A stretch of 15,180 nucleotides of DNA from Oscillospiraceae bacterium (GCA_020024155.1 JAHHUE010000037.1:1-15180), one strand, 5' to 3'; shown: positions 1 to 7,048, numbered from the stretch's first letter. A program made the numbers and translations. Notes: generated by a model from the letters alone, not told the origin.

Positions 1-1149
1 CGTTATTTCTGTACTATTTTGCTTAATAAATAATTTTACTCTTACACTAATAGCATGGTAAATTGTATTTATTTTGTGCATGATATTACCACAGGTATTG
101 TATTTTAAATACAATAAAATACTTAAAAAAATAAAAAAAGATAATAACTGGATTGTAAATTCCAGTAAAAAATAAGAGTAAATATAGATAATATATCAGA
201 ACCTAAAAAAATAAATATAATAGTTTTTATCATTCCAATTGTTGTGTGCCTAATACTTTTTATATTGCATAGTAAAATGCGTATTTATCATGCTATAATG
301 ATAGTAAGTGCTATAATGGCATTGATAACTAATAAATTTTTATATAGAAATAAAAGTGAAACAATAGATGATAATGTATAATTATCGAAATCGTTAACTG
401 AATTTCGCCGTAAAATGTGGGATTATACTTGTGTATCGATATCATATGGAACAGTCTTAATTGCTTTTGTTGGCGTTTTTATTCTTAAATTTCAAGCTTT
501 GGGAACAATATTACTTATAATAATTTCGTTGATTATGTGTTGCATAGCTTTGTGTATAGAAATGAGTACAAGACATTTTCAGGAAAAACTGACATCAGAA
601 TGTGGAAAAGAATGGTATGTAGATGAAGACGATTGTTGGATTGGAGGTATGATTTATTATAACCCTAACGATAGTCATTTGATTGTAAATAATCGAATTG
701 GAACAGTCACAACAGTCAATTTGGCGCGAAAAGGTGGCAAAGTATATTATGCAATTATAGGGATAATCTTAATTAGAGTTTTATTGTTGTTTCCTGCTAT
801 AGCTATGGTTGATAAAGCACCGATAAATTTAACTATTCAAAACTCTCAGATTGTTTGTGAAAATGGATTTACTAAATACGATGTTTCATTTGAAGATATA
901 GAAACAGTAGATATTATTGATGAGTTGCCTGAAAATATGTTTCGTGCATTTGGATATGGTGGAGAAAATTTAATTAAAGGTGATTTTAGCTCATCAAAGA
1001 TAAATAATATGAAAGTTATAGCAGACCCTCATACCCCACCATATATTTTAATAAATACAACTGATGGAAAAGTTTATTTATTTGGTAGCAGAAATTCAAA
1101 TAATGTAAATGAAATATATAAAAATCTTACAATACAACTTTTAAATTAA
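1..1149 (+). pseudogene. Broken DUF1648/DUF5808-type (SdpI-related) membrane protein gene, 5' end outside window
   Basis: Three stretches read as consecutive parts of one protein. Positions 2-175 encode membrane segments ending in a basic KILKKIKKDNNWIV stretch, with a TAA at 59-61. Positions 178-378 encode ISEPKKINI and two further hydrophobic segments. The same frame passes a TAA at 379-381 into LSKSLTEFRRKMWDY and the open stretch 415-1149. That last part has two membrane segments, a DUF5808-like motif (CWIGGMIYYNPND, about residues 74-86 from 415), another membrane segment, and a C-terminal PH-like region (YDVSFEDIETVDIIDELP). The frame changes once, at the A6 run 167-172; one added A would join the reading frame cleanly. 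The ATG at 415 has no ribosome binding site, so 415-1149 is unlikely to be a separate gene. Family assignment is from recalled motif order (moderate confidence). Related proteins act in the membrane, some in bacteriocin immunity; the function here is unknown. Confidence 0.78.
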
Positions 1150-1171
1150 AATAGTATGGAAAATATTATAA

Positions 1172-1212
1172 TAAAATCATCAGAAGCTAATTTAATGATA
1201 CTGCTGATTTTA
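1172..1212 (+). terminator. Probable terminator after the 5' pseudogene
   Basis: TAAAATCA at 1172-1179 pairs with TGATTTTA at 1205-1212. After one mismatch, CAG (1181-1183) pairs with CTG (1201-1203), leaving a 17-nt loop. It begins about 22 nt after the pseudogene stop codon. The tail is T-rich but interrupted, so termination may be weak. Confidence 0.45.
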
Positions 1213-1300
1213 TTTGATAAAAATTTTGTAATATTAAAAAATTTATTTATATAATTAAAATTATGCAGTTAAAATTTTGTGCTAAAATATTTAAAAATAA

Positions 1301-1337
1301 TAAGTGGAATACATCAAAATTTAATGTATTCCACTTA
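1301..1337 (-). terminator. Intrinsic terminator of the metG-tatD unit
   Basis: This is a perfect 14-bp inverted repeat, TAAGTGGAATACAT at 1301-1314 and its complement at 1324-1337, with a 9-nt loop. Read on the minus strand it is followed by TTATTTTT, a U-rich tail. It lies about 80 nt past the tatD stop codon, and no other minus-strand gene lies between. Plus-strand termination is less likely because the tail there is CTTTCTTA. Confidence 0.8.
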
Positions 1338-1415
1338 CTTTCTTATAAAAAATTTGATTAAATATAATTTTTTTAATTGCAAATATCTGTGATATATTTA
1401 AAACTGGTTGATTTA

Positions 1416-2189
1416 TTAGTCAATATTAAATAGTCTTTTTGCATTTTCGAAAGTTTGAGCAATTACTTCTTCTTTTGTCTTTCCAAGCTCATCTGCCATT
1501 TTTTGTGCAACATAGTGAAGAAGGGAAGAATCACATCTTTTTCCTCTACATGGTTCAGGAGCCATATAAGGACAATCTGTTTCTATAAGAAGTCTGTCGA
1601 AAGGAACAATTTTAAGTGCCTCTAATGATTTCCTTGCATTTTTAAATGTTACAACACCTGTAAAACCTATATAAAAGCCCATATTTATAAGAATTTTGCA
1701 ACTTTCTGCACTGCCAGAAAAACAATGTATAACACCTTGTATTTTACCAGCATAATCTTTTAATATTTCCAAAGAGTCCTGCATTGCTTCTCTAATGTGA
1801 ATTATAACCGGCATATTAAGTCTCACAGCCATATCAAGTTGTTGTATAAAAACTTTTTTCTGAACATCAGGAGCAGGTGCGTCGTCATAGTGATAATCAA
1901 GACCGATTTCTCCAATAGCACGGCATTTATTATCTTTGGTTAGTTGTTCGATTTTTGCTAAGTTCTCATCTGTAACATCATGTGCATCAAGAGGATGAAT
2001 ACCAGCACTGAAATACATAAAATCACAAGCATTTGCTTGCTTTTGGGATATAATTGAAGTTTCAACATCACTGCCACAGTTCATAATAAGACCAACACCA
2101 CTTTCAGTTAAGTGATTCATAAGTTCAGCATAATCTTCATTAAAAGCAGGATTATTATAGTGGCTGTGACTATCAAAAATTTTTTCCAT
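1416..2189 (-). CDS. tatD: TatD family metal-dependent hydrolase (DNase)
   Basis: The 257-residue product is the usual length for the TatD family, TIM-barrel amidohydrolase-like enzymes with a two-metal site that act as 3'-5' DNases or RNases in DNA repair and RNA quality control. Visible metal-site residues are H8 and H10 (DSHSHY), E94 (AIGEIGLDYHYD), H131 (IIHIREA), H155 (VIHCFSGS) and D205 (LIETDCPYMAPEP). The start ATG at 2187-2189 has AGAGGA at 2198-2203 on the minus strand, 8 nt upstream. It follows metG by 69 nt, and metG-tatD is a common Gram-positive gene order. A U-tailed hairpin ends directly before this ribosome binding site, so expression probably depends on read-through from metG or on processing; no separate promoter is evident. 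The exact substrate cannot be told from sequence. Confidence 0.95.
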   Translation of the reverse strand: MEKIFDSHSHYNNPAFNEDYAELMNHLTESGVGLIMNCGSDVETSIISQKQANACDFMYFSAGIHPLDAHDVTDENLAKIEQLTKDNKCRAIGEIGLDYHYDDAPAPDVQKKVFIQQLDMAVRLNMPVIIHIREAMQDSLEILKDYAGKIQGVIHCFSGSAESCKILINMGFYIGFTGVVTFKNARKSLEALKIVPFDRLLIETDCPYMAPEPCRGKRCDSSLLHYVAQKMADELGKTKEEVIAQTFENAKRLFNID

Positions 2190-2203
2190 AAATATTTTCC
2201 TCT

Positions 2204-2234
2204 AAAAAAGCCCCTGTTTTATACAGAGGCTTTT
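2204..2234 (-). terminator. metG-tatD intergenic terminator or attenuating hairpin
   Basis: On the minus strand AAAAGCCTCTG(T) pairs with CAGGGGCTTTT through a 12-bp stem (2223-2234 with 2206-2217) containing one G-U wobble and a 5-nt loop, followed by a run of six T. On the plus strand the wobble becomes a C-A mismatch, so the structure is oriented for minus-strand RNA. It begins 24 nt after the metG stop codon, and its U-run ends next to the tatD ribosome binding site. Confidence 0.8.
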
Positions 2235-2258
2235 AATTTTTATTAAAGTATATTATTT

Positions 2259-4199
2259 TTATCCTATTCTGCTACCAGCTTTTACACTGTCATCAACAAA
2301 AACAACTTTTGCTGCATCACCATGGTCAGCTGCAAGAATCATACCTTCGCTAACAACACCACGCATTTTTCTAGGAGCAAGATTTGCAACAATAATAACT
2401 TTTTTGCCAATCATTTCTTCTGGAGTATACCATTGAGCAATGCCTGAAAGAATTGTTCTTTCTCTTTCTCCATCAAAAATAGTGGATTTAAGAAGTTTAT
2501 CTGATTTTGGCAATTTTTCGCAATGGCGAACTTCACCAACAACTAAATTAACTTTATCAAAATCATCAAAAATGATTTCTTTCTTTACTTCTTCAACAGC
2601 AGGTTCAACAGCTTCTGCAACAACTGCTTTTTTTGCTTTTTCTTCTTCTTCAATAAGTTTTAACTCTTTTGCAATATCAATACGAGGGAAGATAACATCA
2701 CCTTTTTGAACCTTAACATATTTTTTGTATCCAAAAGTAAGATTTTCAAATTTAAGGTCATCTTCGTTAAATCCAAGCTGAGCTGCAATTTTTGGAGTTG
2801 TGCTTGGTAAGTAAGCTTGAAGTAATGTTGTTGTAAAACGCAAAGCTTCAACAAGGTTGTAAAGAACACATGCAAGACGAGGTTTGTTTGCTTCATTTTT
2901 AGCAAGAACCCAAGGAGCAGTTTCGTCAATGTATTTATTTGCTCTTTGAATAACTTTGAATATTTCTTGTAAAGCCTGTGGAATACTAAGTGCATCCATA
3001 TAAGCAGTAACTTTTCCTTCAAGACCATTGCAAATGTCAATGATTTCGTTATCAAGTTCTGCAGATTCTCTTTCAGCAGGAAGAACACCATTAAAATATT
3101 TCTCAATCATTGCAACACTACGGCTTACAAGGTTGCCAAGGTCATTTGCAAGGTCAGCGTTAATTCTTGACATAAGAGCTTCGTTTGTGTAAACACCATC
3201 ATTGCCAAAAGGAATTTCACGAAGAAGAAAGTATCTTATAGCATCTGTGCCATATTTGTCACAAAGAACAACAGGGTCAACAACATTACCAACGCTTTTA
3301 CTCATTTTACCGCCTTCAAGTAACAACCAGCCATGACCAAATACTCTTTTTGGAAGAGGTAAGTCTAAAGCCATAAGTATTGCTGGCCAAATAATTGAGT
3401 GGAAACGAAGGATTTCTTTACCAACCATGTGAATATCGGCAGGCCAATATTTGTCATAATCGTTGTATTGCTCGTTGCCATAACCTAATGCAGTGATATA
3501 GTTTGAAAGAGCGTCAACCCATACATAGATAGTATGTTCAGGGTCAAAATCAACATTGATACCCCATTTAACAGTTGTACGGGAAACACAAAGGTCTTGC
3601 AAGCCTTGTTTAATAAAGCTTATCATCTCATTTTTACGGGATTCTGGCTGAATAAACTGTGGATTTTCTTCATAAAGAGCTAAAAGTCTATCAGCGTATT
3701 TAGAAAGTTTAAAGAAGTATGCTTCTTCTTTTGCAAGATAAACATCTCTGCCACAGTCAGGGCATTTGCCGTCTACAAGTTGACTTTGTGTCCAGAAAGT
3801 TTCACAAGGTTTGCAGTAGTGACCTTCATAAAATCCTTTGTAGATATCGCCTTTATCATAAAGAGCTTTAAAGATTTTTTTAACAGATTCTTCATGGTAT
3901 GGGTCTGTTGTTCTGATGTATCTATCATATTTAACATCAAGCAAATCCCAAAGGTTTTTGATGTTTTCTACAATTTTATCAACATACTGTTTTGGAGTTA
4001 CACCGGCAGCAGCAGCTTTATCTTCAATTTTTTGACCATGTTCGTCAGAACCAGTTAAAAACAATACATCGTATCCCTGCAATCTTTTGTATCTTGACAA
4101 TGCATCACAAGCAACAGTTGTATAACTATGACCAATATGAAGATTATCTGATGGATAATAAATTGGTGTTGTAATATAATATTTTTTTCTTTCACTCAT
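2259..4199 (-). CDS. metG: Methionine-tRNA ligase with C-terminal tRNA-binding domain
   Basis: This class I aminoacyl-tRNA synthetase charges tRNA-Met with methionine in the cytoplasm using ATP. The Rossmann-fold signature HIGH is at residues 21-24 (PSDNLHIGHSY) and the KMSKS loop at 298-302. A knuckle with C129, C132, C146 and C149 (CKPC...CPDC) should bind zinc. The anticodon-binding helical domain follows. After a charged, alanine- and glutamate-rich linker (about 515-540), an OB-fold tRNA-binding domain of the Trbp111/EMAP type runs from about residue 545 to 646 (VNLVVGEV, LSGIAQWY, NLAPRKMRG). The 646-residue length fits the long bacterial form with this extension. The minus-strand ribosome binding site AAAGAGG lies 8-9 nt before the ATG. 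The gene has its own predicted promoter and a 160-nt leader. No T-box or SAM riboswitch motif was seen upstream. Confidence 0.97.
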   Translation of the reverse strand: MSERKKYYITTPIYYPSDNLHIGHSYTTVACDALSRYKRLQGYDVLFLTGSDEHGQKIEDKAAAAGVTPKQYVDKIVENIKNLWDLLDVKYDRYIRTTDPYHEESVKKIFKALYDKGDIYKGFYEGHYCKPCETFWTQSQLVDGKCPDCGRDVYLAKEEAYFFKLSKYADRLLALYEENPQFIQPESRKNEMISFIKQGLQDLCVSRTTVKWGINVDFDPEHTIYVWVDALSNYITALGYGNEQYNDYDKYWPADIHMVGKEILRFHSIIWPAILMALDLPLPKRVFGHGWLLLEGGKMSKSVGNVVDPVVLCDKYGTDAIRYFLLREIPFGNDGVYTNEALMSRINADLANDLGNLVSRSVAMIEKYFNGVLPAERESAELDNEIIDICNGLEGKVTAYMDALSIPQALQEIFKVIQRANKYIDETAPWVLAKNEANKPRLACVLYNLVEALRFTTTLLQAYLPSTTPKIAAQLGFNEDDLKFENLTFGYKKYVKVQKGDVIFPRIDIAKELKLIEEEEKAKKAVVAEAVEPAVEEVKKEIIFDDFDKVNLVVGEVRHCEKLPKSDKLLKSTIFDGERERTILSGIAQWYTPEEMIGKKVIIVANLAPRKMRGVVSEGMILAADHGDAAKVVFVDDSVKAGSRIG

Positions 4200-4234
4200 T
4201 TTTATAAAACCTCTTTAACGAATTTTTGATTAGA

Positions 4235-4292
4235 ATTAAAAAATAATACAAGCGCTATTGCGCATTCGCATTCGTACCCTCACAGATGGGTA
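4235..4292 (-). promoter_or_regulatory. Structured metG leader: two hairpins and a U-run
   Basis: In the minus-strand leader, TACCC and GGGTA (4288-4292 with 4275-4279) form a 5-bp hairpin with an 8-nt loop. A GCGC-AATA-GCGC hairpin with flanking A-T pairs and one bulged base follows (4250-4266), then GTATTATTTTTT. The second hairpin plus U-run could be a weak intrinsic terminator about 40 nt before metG. Neither T-box nor S-box sequence elements are present. The repeated GAATGC and local GC richness stand out from the surrounding AT-rich DNA. Confidence 0.4.
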
Positions 4293-4328
4293 TACAATAA
4301 TTTTTGAAATATAAAATCTTTTATCCAC
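4236..4328 (-). CDS. Possible 30-codon leader ORF upstream of metG
   Basis: This short frame starts with GTG at 4326-4328, preceded by a strong minus-strand ribosome binding site AAAGGAG (4336-4342) at 7-nt spacing. It ends at TAA 4236-4238, 36 nt before the metG start codon. It encodes 30 residues with a basic C-terminal half that includes two Met codons (VRVRMRMRN). Its 3' end runs through a short GC hairpin and a T6 run, an arrangement that suits a leader peptide controlling attenuation. Against a real gene, its arginine codons (AGG, CGA, CGC) differ from the AGA/CGT used by its neighbours, and it resembles no family I know. It may be structured RNA or a repeat that happens to be open. Confidence 0.35.
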   Translation of the reverse strand: MDKRFYISKIIVYPSVRVRMRMRNSACIIF

Positions 4329-4366
4329 AATAACGCTCCTTTCGTTACATTTTTATATAATTTATA

Positions 4367-4395
4367 ATTCTACTAAAAAACAACAGGTAATTCAA
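4367..4395 (-). promoter_or_regulatory. Predicted promoter of metG
   Basis: The minus-strand -35 box TTGAAT (4390-4395), 17-nt spacer and -10 box TAGAAT (4367-4372) match a vegetative promoter well. The predicted start site is near 4360, just after the femAB stop codon, which would give metG a leader of about 160 nt independent of femAB. Confidence 0.6.
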
Positions 4396-4406
4396 CCCTA
4401 GTAATA

Positions 4407-5429
4407 TTACTCTCTCATTTTACTTCTTACTTTAAGAGCATAGCTTATAAATTTATCAGCAAAAGAGTTAAATGTAATTGTAAATTCACCAGCTGTTTCT
4501 ATTATATCACCAAGGAATTTTGATTTGAAAAGGTAAACTTTGTAAAGTTCTTCGTCTGTTTCTTCATCCGGAGAAATACCTTGCATATCATAAGTGTGAC
4601 AATTTCCACTTAAAGCCCATTTCATCATCTGCCATTGGAGATGGTCAGTAGGATGAATTTTTCTCATTTCATCTGTTGAACAACCATAAACATGGCTCGT
4701 TGTGCCTGCATATTGAACAGAAAGTCCACCACACAAAGGTTTATCTTCAAAATAGCAAACAAATAATTTTGCATTATTAGGAAAACTTTCAAGGAAGTTT
4801 CTCAAATATTCTTTGGAACGAATAGAGAATTTTTTTCTAACACCTGTTTCTTGATAAATTTTATAAAAATCGTCAAGATGTTCAATACCTTCTTTGCAAA
4901 CAACATTATTTTTTGCAGAAAAACGTATATAATATCTTGTACGGGTATTGAATTTCATAAGAAGTTCATCTTCGGTTAAGCCTTTGATATAATTAAGCAT
5001 ATAGTTATATCTTGGTTGTATTGTATCGTGGAATGGTGCGTTTTCATTTATTGAAAAACCACATTCTCTGAAAAATGCAATAGTATCTTTGTCAGATGCC
5101 AGCACAAGAGGGTCACAAATAAATTTATATCCATGATGTTTTTTTGCAACAGCTTTTATACCACTTACAAGGTCTGTCATAACTGCTTTATCAGTGTAAT
5201 CACAAACAGGACCTCTTGGAGCATACATCATACCAAAAGGGCCGATTTTTTTAATGAGGATAGATACACCACCAACGATGTTTCCGTTGTTATCACGGCT
5301 TACAACAACTTCGTGAAGCCATTCTTTTTTTACTTTTGCCCAATTGATACTTTGCTGAAAAGCACCTTTTTCATGATTTGAGCAGAAATTTTCATACTCG
5401 TCGTATAATTTCTTATCTAAAATTTCCAT
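4407..5429 (-). CDS. FemAB/FemX-type peptidoglycan bridge aminoacyltransferase
   Basis: The 340-residue product resembles the FemX/FemAB/MurM family, double GNAT-fold enzymes that transfer amino acids from aminoacyl-tRNA to the lipid-linked peptidoglycan precursor at the inner face of the membrane. Family-like features are QQSINWAKVKKEW (about 25-37), YAPRGPVCDY (69-78) in the first acyltransferase subdomain, MKFNTRTRYYIRFSAKNN (158-175), and the second subdomain with CYFEDKPLCGGL, a YGCSTDEMRKIHP segment (248-260) and LQWQMMKWALSGNCHTYDMQGI (264-285). The helical-arm insertion of staphylococcal FemA is not evident, so it is closer to short clostridial versions. The start ATG has GGAGG 7 nt upstream. 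The amino acid added and the tRNA used cannot be told. It has its own promoter with a palindrome at the start site. Confidence 0.88.
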   Translation of the reverse strand: MEILDKKLYDEYENFCSNHEKGAFQQSINWAKVKKEWLHEVVVSRDNNGNIVGGVSILIKKIGPFGMMYAPRGPVCDYTDKAVMTDLVSGIKAVAKKHHGYKFICDPLVLASDKDTIAFFRECGFSINENAPFHDTIQPRYNYMLNYIKGLTEDELLMKFNTRTRYYIRFSAKNNVVCKEGIEHLDDFYKIYQETGVRKKFSIRSKEYLRNFLESFPNNAKLFVCYFEDKPLCGGLSVQYAGTTSHVYGCSTDEMRKIHPTDHLQWQMMKWALSGNCHTYDMQGISPDEETDEELYKVYLFKSKFLGDIIETAGEFTITFNSFADKFISYALKVRSKMRE

Positions 5430-5445
5430 TTATAATCCTCCGCGC

Positions 5446-5459
5446 ATAAGTATACTTAT
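5446..5459. promoter_or_regulatory. 14-bp perfect palindrome at the femAB start site
   Basis: ATAAGTATACTTAT is a perfect 14-bp palindrome. It lies just downstream of the femAB -10 box, across the predicted transcription start (about 5456) and upstream of the ribosome binding site. That is a usual place for a repressor operator. No regulator gene is nearby and I do not recognise the motif. Confidence 0.4.
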
Positions 5460-5462
5460 AAT

Positions 5463-5471
5463 AGTATAACA
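5463..5471 (-). promoter_or_regulatory. Predicted femAB promoter with extended -10
   Basis: Minus-strand TGTTATACT gives a -10 box TATACT (5463-5468) with a TG extension at 5470-5471. The -35 region (CTGTTA, 18 nt upstream) is weak, as is common with extended -10 promoters. The predicted 5' leader is short, about 25 nt. Confidence 0.55.
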
Positions 5472-5513
5472 CAAATAATGTGAAAATAACAGTATTTTTA
5501 TATCTTTATAAAA

Positions 5514-5542
5514 TTGACATTTTAGTGCGTTTTTGATACTCT
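5514..5542 (+). promoter_or_regulatory. Predicted promoter of the exporter pair
   Basis: A consensus -35 TTGACA (5514-5519), 17-nt spacer and -10 TACTCT (5537-5542) with a TG extension at 5534-5535 lie about 40 nt before the first exporter gene. It is divergent from the femAB promoter. Confidence 0.65.
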
Positions 5543-5581
5543 AAAAATGCATATATCAATAATCATAGTGAGAGAACGATT

Positions 5582-6352
5582 ATGGAAACAAATCAAGAGC
5601 ATATCCTTAGAATAGCATGTAAACTTGGAAGAAATATTCTTGAAAATGGTGGAGAAATATATAGGGTTGAAGAATCTATAAATTTCTTCTTGGAAGCCTA
5701 TGGAATATTTGATGCGCAGGTTTTTGCAATACCTTCAAGTATAATGGTAACAATTATTGTTGAGGATAAACCTATTACAATTATAGAAAGGGTAAAGGAA
5801 ATAACACAGAACTTAGATAAACTTGCAAAATTTAATGACCTTTGCAGAAAATCATGCAGAAATGTTCCAGATGTAGATATAGTATCAAAAAAGATGGATA
5901 AAATAAGAAAAGAATCAAAATATTCATTTATAGTTGAATTGTTGTCTTACGGATTTGCAGGTATGTTCTTTTGTCTTTTTTGGAAAGGCGATTATAGGGA
6001 TTCGATAGTTGCATTTGTATGTGGAATAGCTACAAAATATTGCGTTGACTATATGTCGCAAAGAAATACAAATATATTTTTCTTTAATGCAGTGACAAGT
6101 TTGATTATTGGATTTATAGCAATAGGATTTGTTAGCTTAGGTTTTGCAGATAATTATGATAAAATAATAATTGGTGCAATAATGTCACTTGTTCCGGGCG
6201 TTCCACTTACAAATGTTATGAGAGATATTATTGCTGGTGATATTATTACGGGAACAGCCAAACTGTCGCAAGTATTACTGATTGCGACAGCAATAGCAGT
6301 AGGAATTGCTATTGCGTTATCAACTGCTATGTTTTTAGGAGTGAATATGTGA
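5582..6352 (+). CDS. Threonine/serine exporter family protein, N-terminal half (ThrE/YjjP-like, DUF1212)
   Basis: The 256-residue product matches the cytoplasmic and first membrane part of ThrE-type exporters. The N-terminal soluble region (about 1-112) carries the family signature GRNILENGGEIYRVEESI (16-33) and a PSSIMVTI stretch (51-58). It is followed by about five hydrophobic segments, around 117-134, 140-153, 165-188, 194-210 and 226-252, with the conserved LVPGVPLTN (203-211). In ThrE both halves are fused; here, as in E. coli YjjP/YjjB, they are separate. Family members export threonine and serine (Corynebacterium) or succinate (E. coli pair), so the substrate is open. The ribosome binding site is weak (GAGAG, about 7 nt upstream). 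The stop codon overlaps the start of the next gene, suggesting translational coupling and a two-subunit complex. Confidence 0.9.
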   Translation: METNQEHILRIACKLGRNILENGGEIYRVEESINFFLEAYGIFDAQVFAIPSSIMVTIIVEDKPITIIERVKEITQNLDKLAKFNDLCRKSCRNVPDVDIVSKKMDKIRKESKYSFIVELLSYGFAGMFFCLFWKGDYRDSIVAFVCGIATKYCVDYMSQRNTNIFFFNAVTSLIIGFIAIGFVSLGFADNYDKIIIGAIMSLVPGVPLTNVMRDIIAGDIITGTAKLSQVLLIATAIAVGIAIALSTAMFLGVNM

Positions 6353-6825
6353 TGTTTGTAAAGTATTTTGTTCCGTGTCTGTACGCATTTTTTGCGTGCT
6401 TGGCATTTTGTGTTGTTTTTGTAGTTAAAGATAAAAAAATTATCTTAGTATCTTGTTTTGGTGGTGCTCTTGGTTGGTTTGCCTACCTGATGGCAGAACC
6501 ATTTATGAGTGTTGTTGCTCAAAACCTTGTTGCATCAATAGTAATTGGATTATTTGCTGAAATAATGTCAAGAGTAATGAAAACTCCAGCAACAATTTTT
6601 CTTATAATAGGAATATTGCCATTAGTTCCCGGTGGAGGAATTTATTATACAATGGAGTATGCAGTATACGGAAATACGCCATTGTTTTTAGAAAAAGGAT
6701 TGCAAACATTTGCAATTGCAGCAGCAATAGCTTTTGGAGTATCAATTCCATCATCAATATTCCGTGTTCATGTATATAATAGAAAGAGAAATGTAAGCAT
6801 ATATGAGAAATACCGAGGAGATTAA
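6349..6825 (+). CDS. Threonine/serine exporter family protein, C-terminal half (ThrE_2/YjjB-like)
   Basis: This 158-residue, mostly hydrophobic protein corresponds to the second half of ThrE and to YjjB. It has about five membrane segments: roughly 5-25, 31-50, 55-75, 81-98 and 118-140. The family motif LPLVPGGGIYYT is at about 89-100, and AEIMSRVMKTPATIF comes just before it. It should form the transport pore together with the preceding protein. Two starts are possible. GTG at 6349 overlaps the upstream stop as GTGA, with AGGAG (6337-6341) at 7-nt spacing; ATG at 6352 overlaps by one base at 10-nt spacing. The first has the better spacing and is used here. No clear terminator follows; the next promoter starts 45 nt later. 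Confidence 0.9.
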   Translation: MMFVKYFVPCLYAFFACLAFCVVFVVKDKKIILVSCFGGALGWFAYLMAEPFMSVVAQNLVASIVIGLFAEIMSRVMKTPATIFLIIGILPLVPGGGIYYTMEYAVYGNTPLFLEKGLQTFAIAAAIAFGVSIPSSIFRVHVYNRKRNVSIYEKYRGD

Positions 6826-6869
6826 AAACATAATTATATAATAAAATTGTTCACATAATCAAAAAAATA

Positions 6870-6898
6870 TTGACAAAACAATATAAATTTATTATGAT
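6870..6898 (+). promoter_or_regulatory. Promoter of the riboswitch-ATPase unit
   Basis: TTGACA (6870-6875), 17-nt spacer and TATGAT (6893-6898) make a near-consensus vegetative promoter. The predicted start site, about 6904, coincides with the 5' strand of the riboswitch closing helix, so the transcript begins with the aptamer. Confidence 0.8.
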
Positions 6899-6902
6899 GT
6901 TC

Positions 6903-7048
6903 GTATATATTGAGGGAGTAGTTGGACACTTTATTGTATTCTAATATACAATTTGTGTGTTTTAAGTCAACATCATGGCACAATAGCCTGGCTTAGAAGT
7001 AATAACAAGACTCATATACAGCTTAATTGTTGTATATGAGTCTTTTTT
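6903..7048 (+). promoter_or_regulatory. yybP-ykoY (manganese) riboswitch with intrinsic terminator
   Basis: The leader carries signature elements of the yybP-ykoY class: GGGAGTAG (6914-6921) directly after the 5' strand of P1, a GTCAACATCA segment (6966-6975) followed by a GGC/GCC hairpin and CTGGCTTA, and CAAGAC (7006-7011) next to the 3' strand of P1. P1 can form between 6906-6914 and 7011-7018 with a single bulge. A perfect 14-bp terminator, AAGACTCATATACA (7007-7020) with its complement at 7031-7044, then a T-run, follows at once. Its 5' arm contains the 3' strand of P1, so the two helices exclude each other. This class senses Mn2+ and controls metal exporters, including P-type ATPases. 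Inferred behaviour: ligand stabilises P1, blocks the terminator and turns on the ATPase. Confidence 0.87.

Noticed and set aside
1..381. Stop-codon recoding (alternative genetic code) to read through the TAA codons at 59 and 379
   Set aside because: TAA serves as a normal stop for intact genes in this window, and the same gene also carries a frameshift, so decay is simpler.
2440..4174. Open frames on the opposite strand and in other frames inside metG
   Set aside because: They are overlapped by a full-length conserved synthetase and have no domain signatures. The same applies to frames opposing femAB, the ATPase, deoB, pyk and the MATE gene.
4200..4360. T-box or SAM (S-box) riboswitch upstream of metG
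   Set aside because: The T-box sequence (AGGGTGGAACCGCG-like) and the S-box core sequences are absent, and the leader is too short for a T-box with terminator.
4381..4406. femAB terminator just after its stop codon
   Set aside because: Only a 4-bp bulged stem (AGGGT/ACCT) precedes the T-rich stretch, which is better explained as the spacer of the metG promoter.
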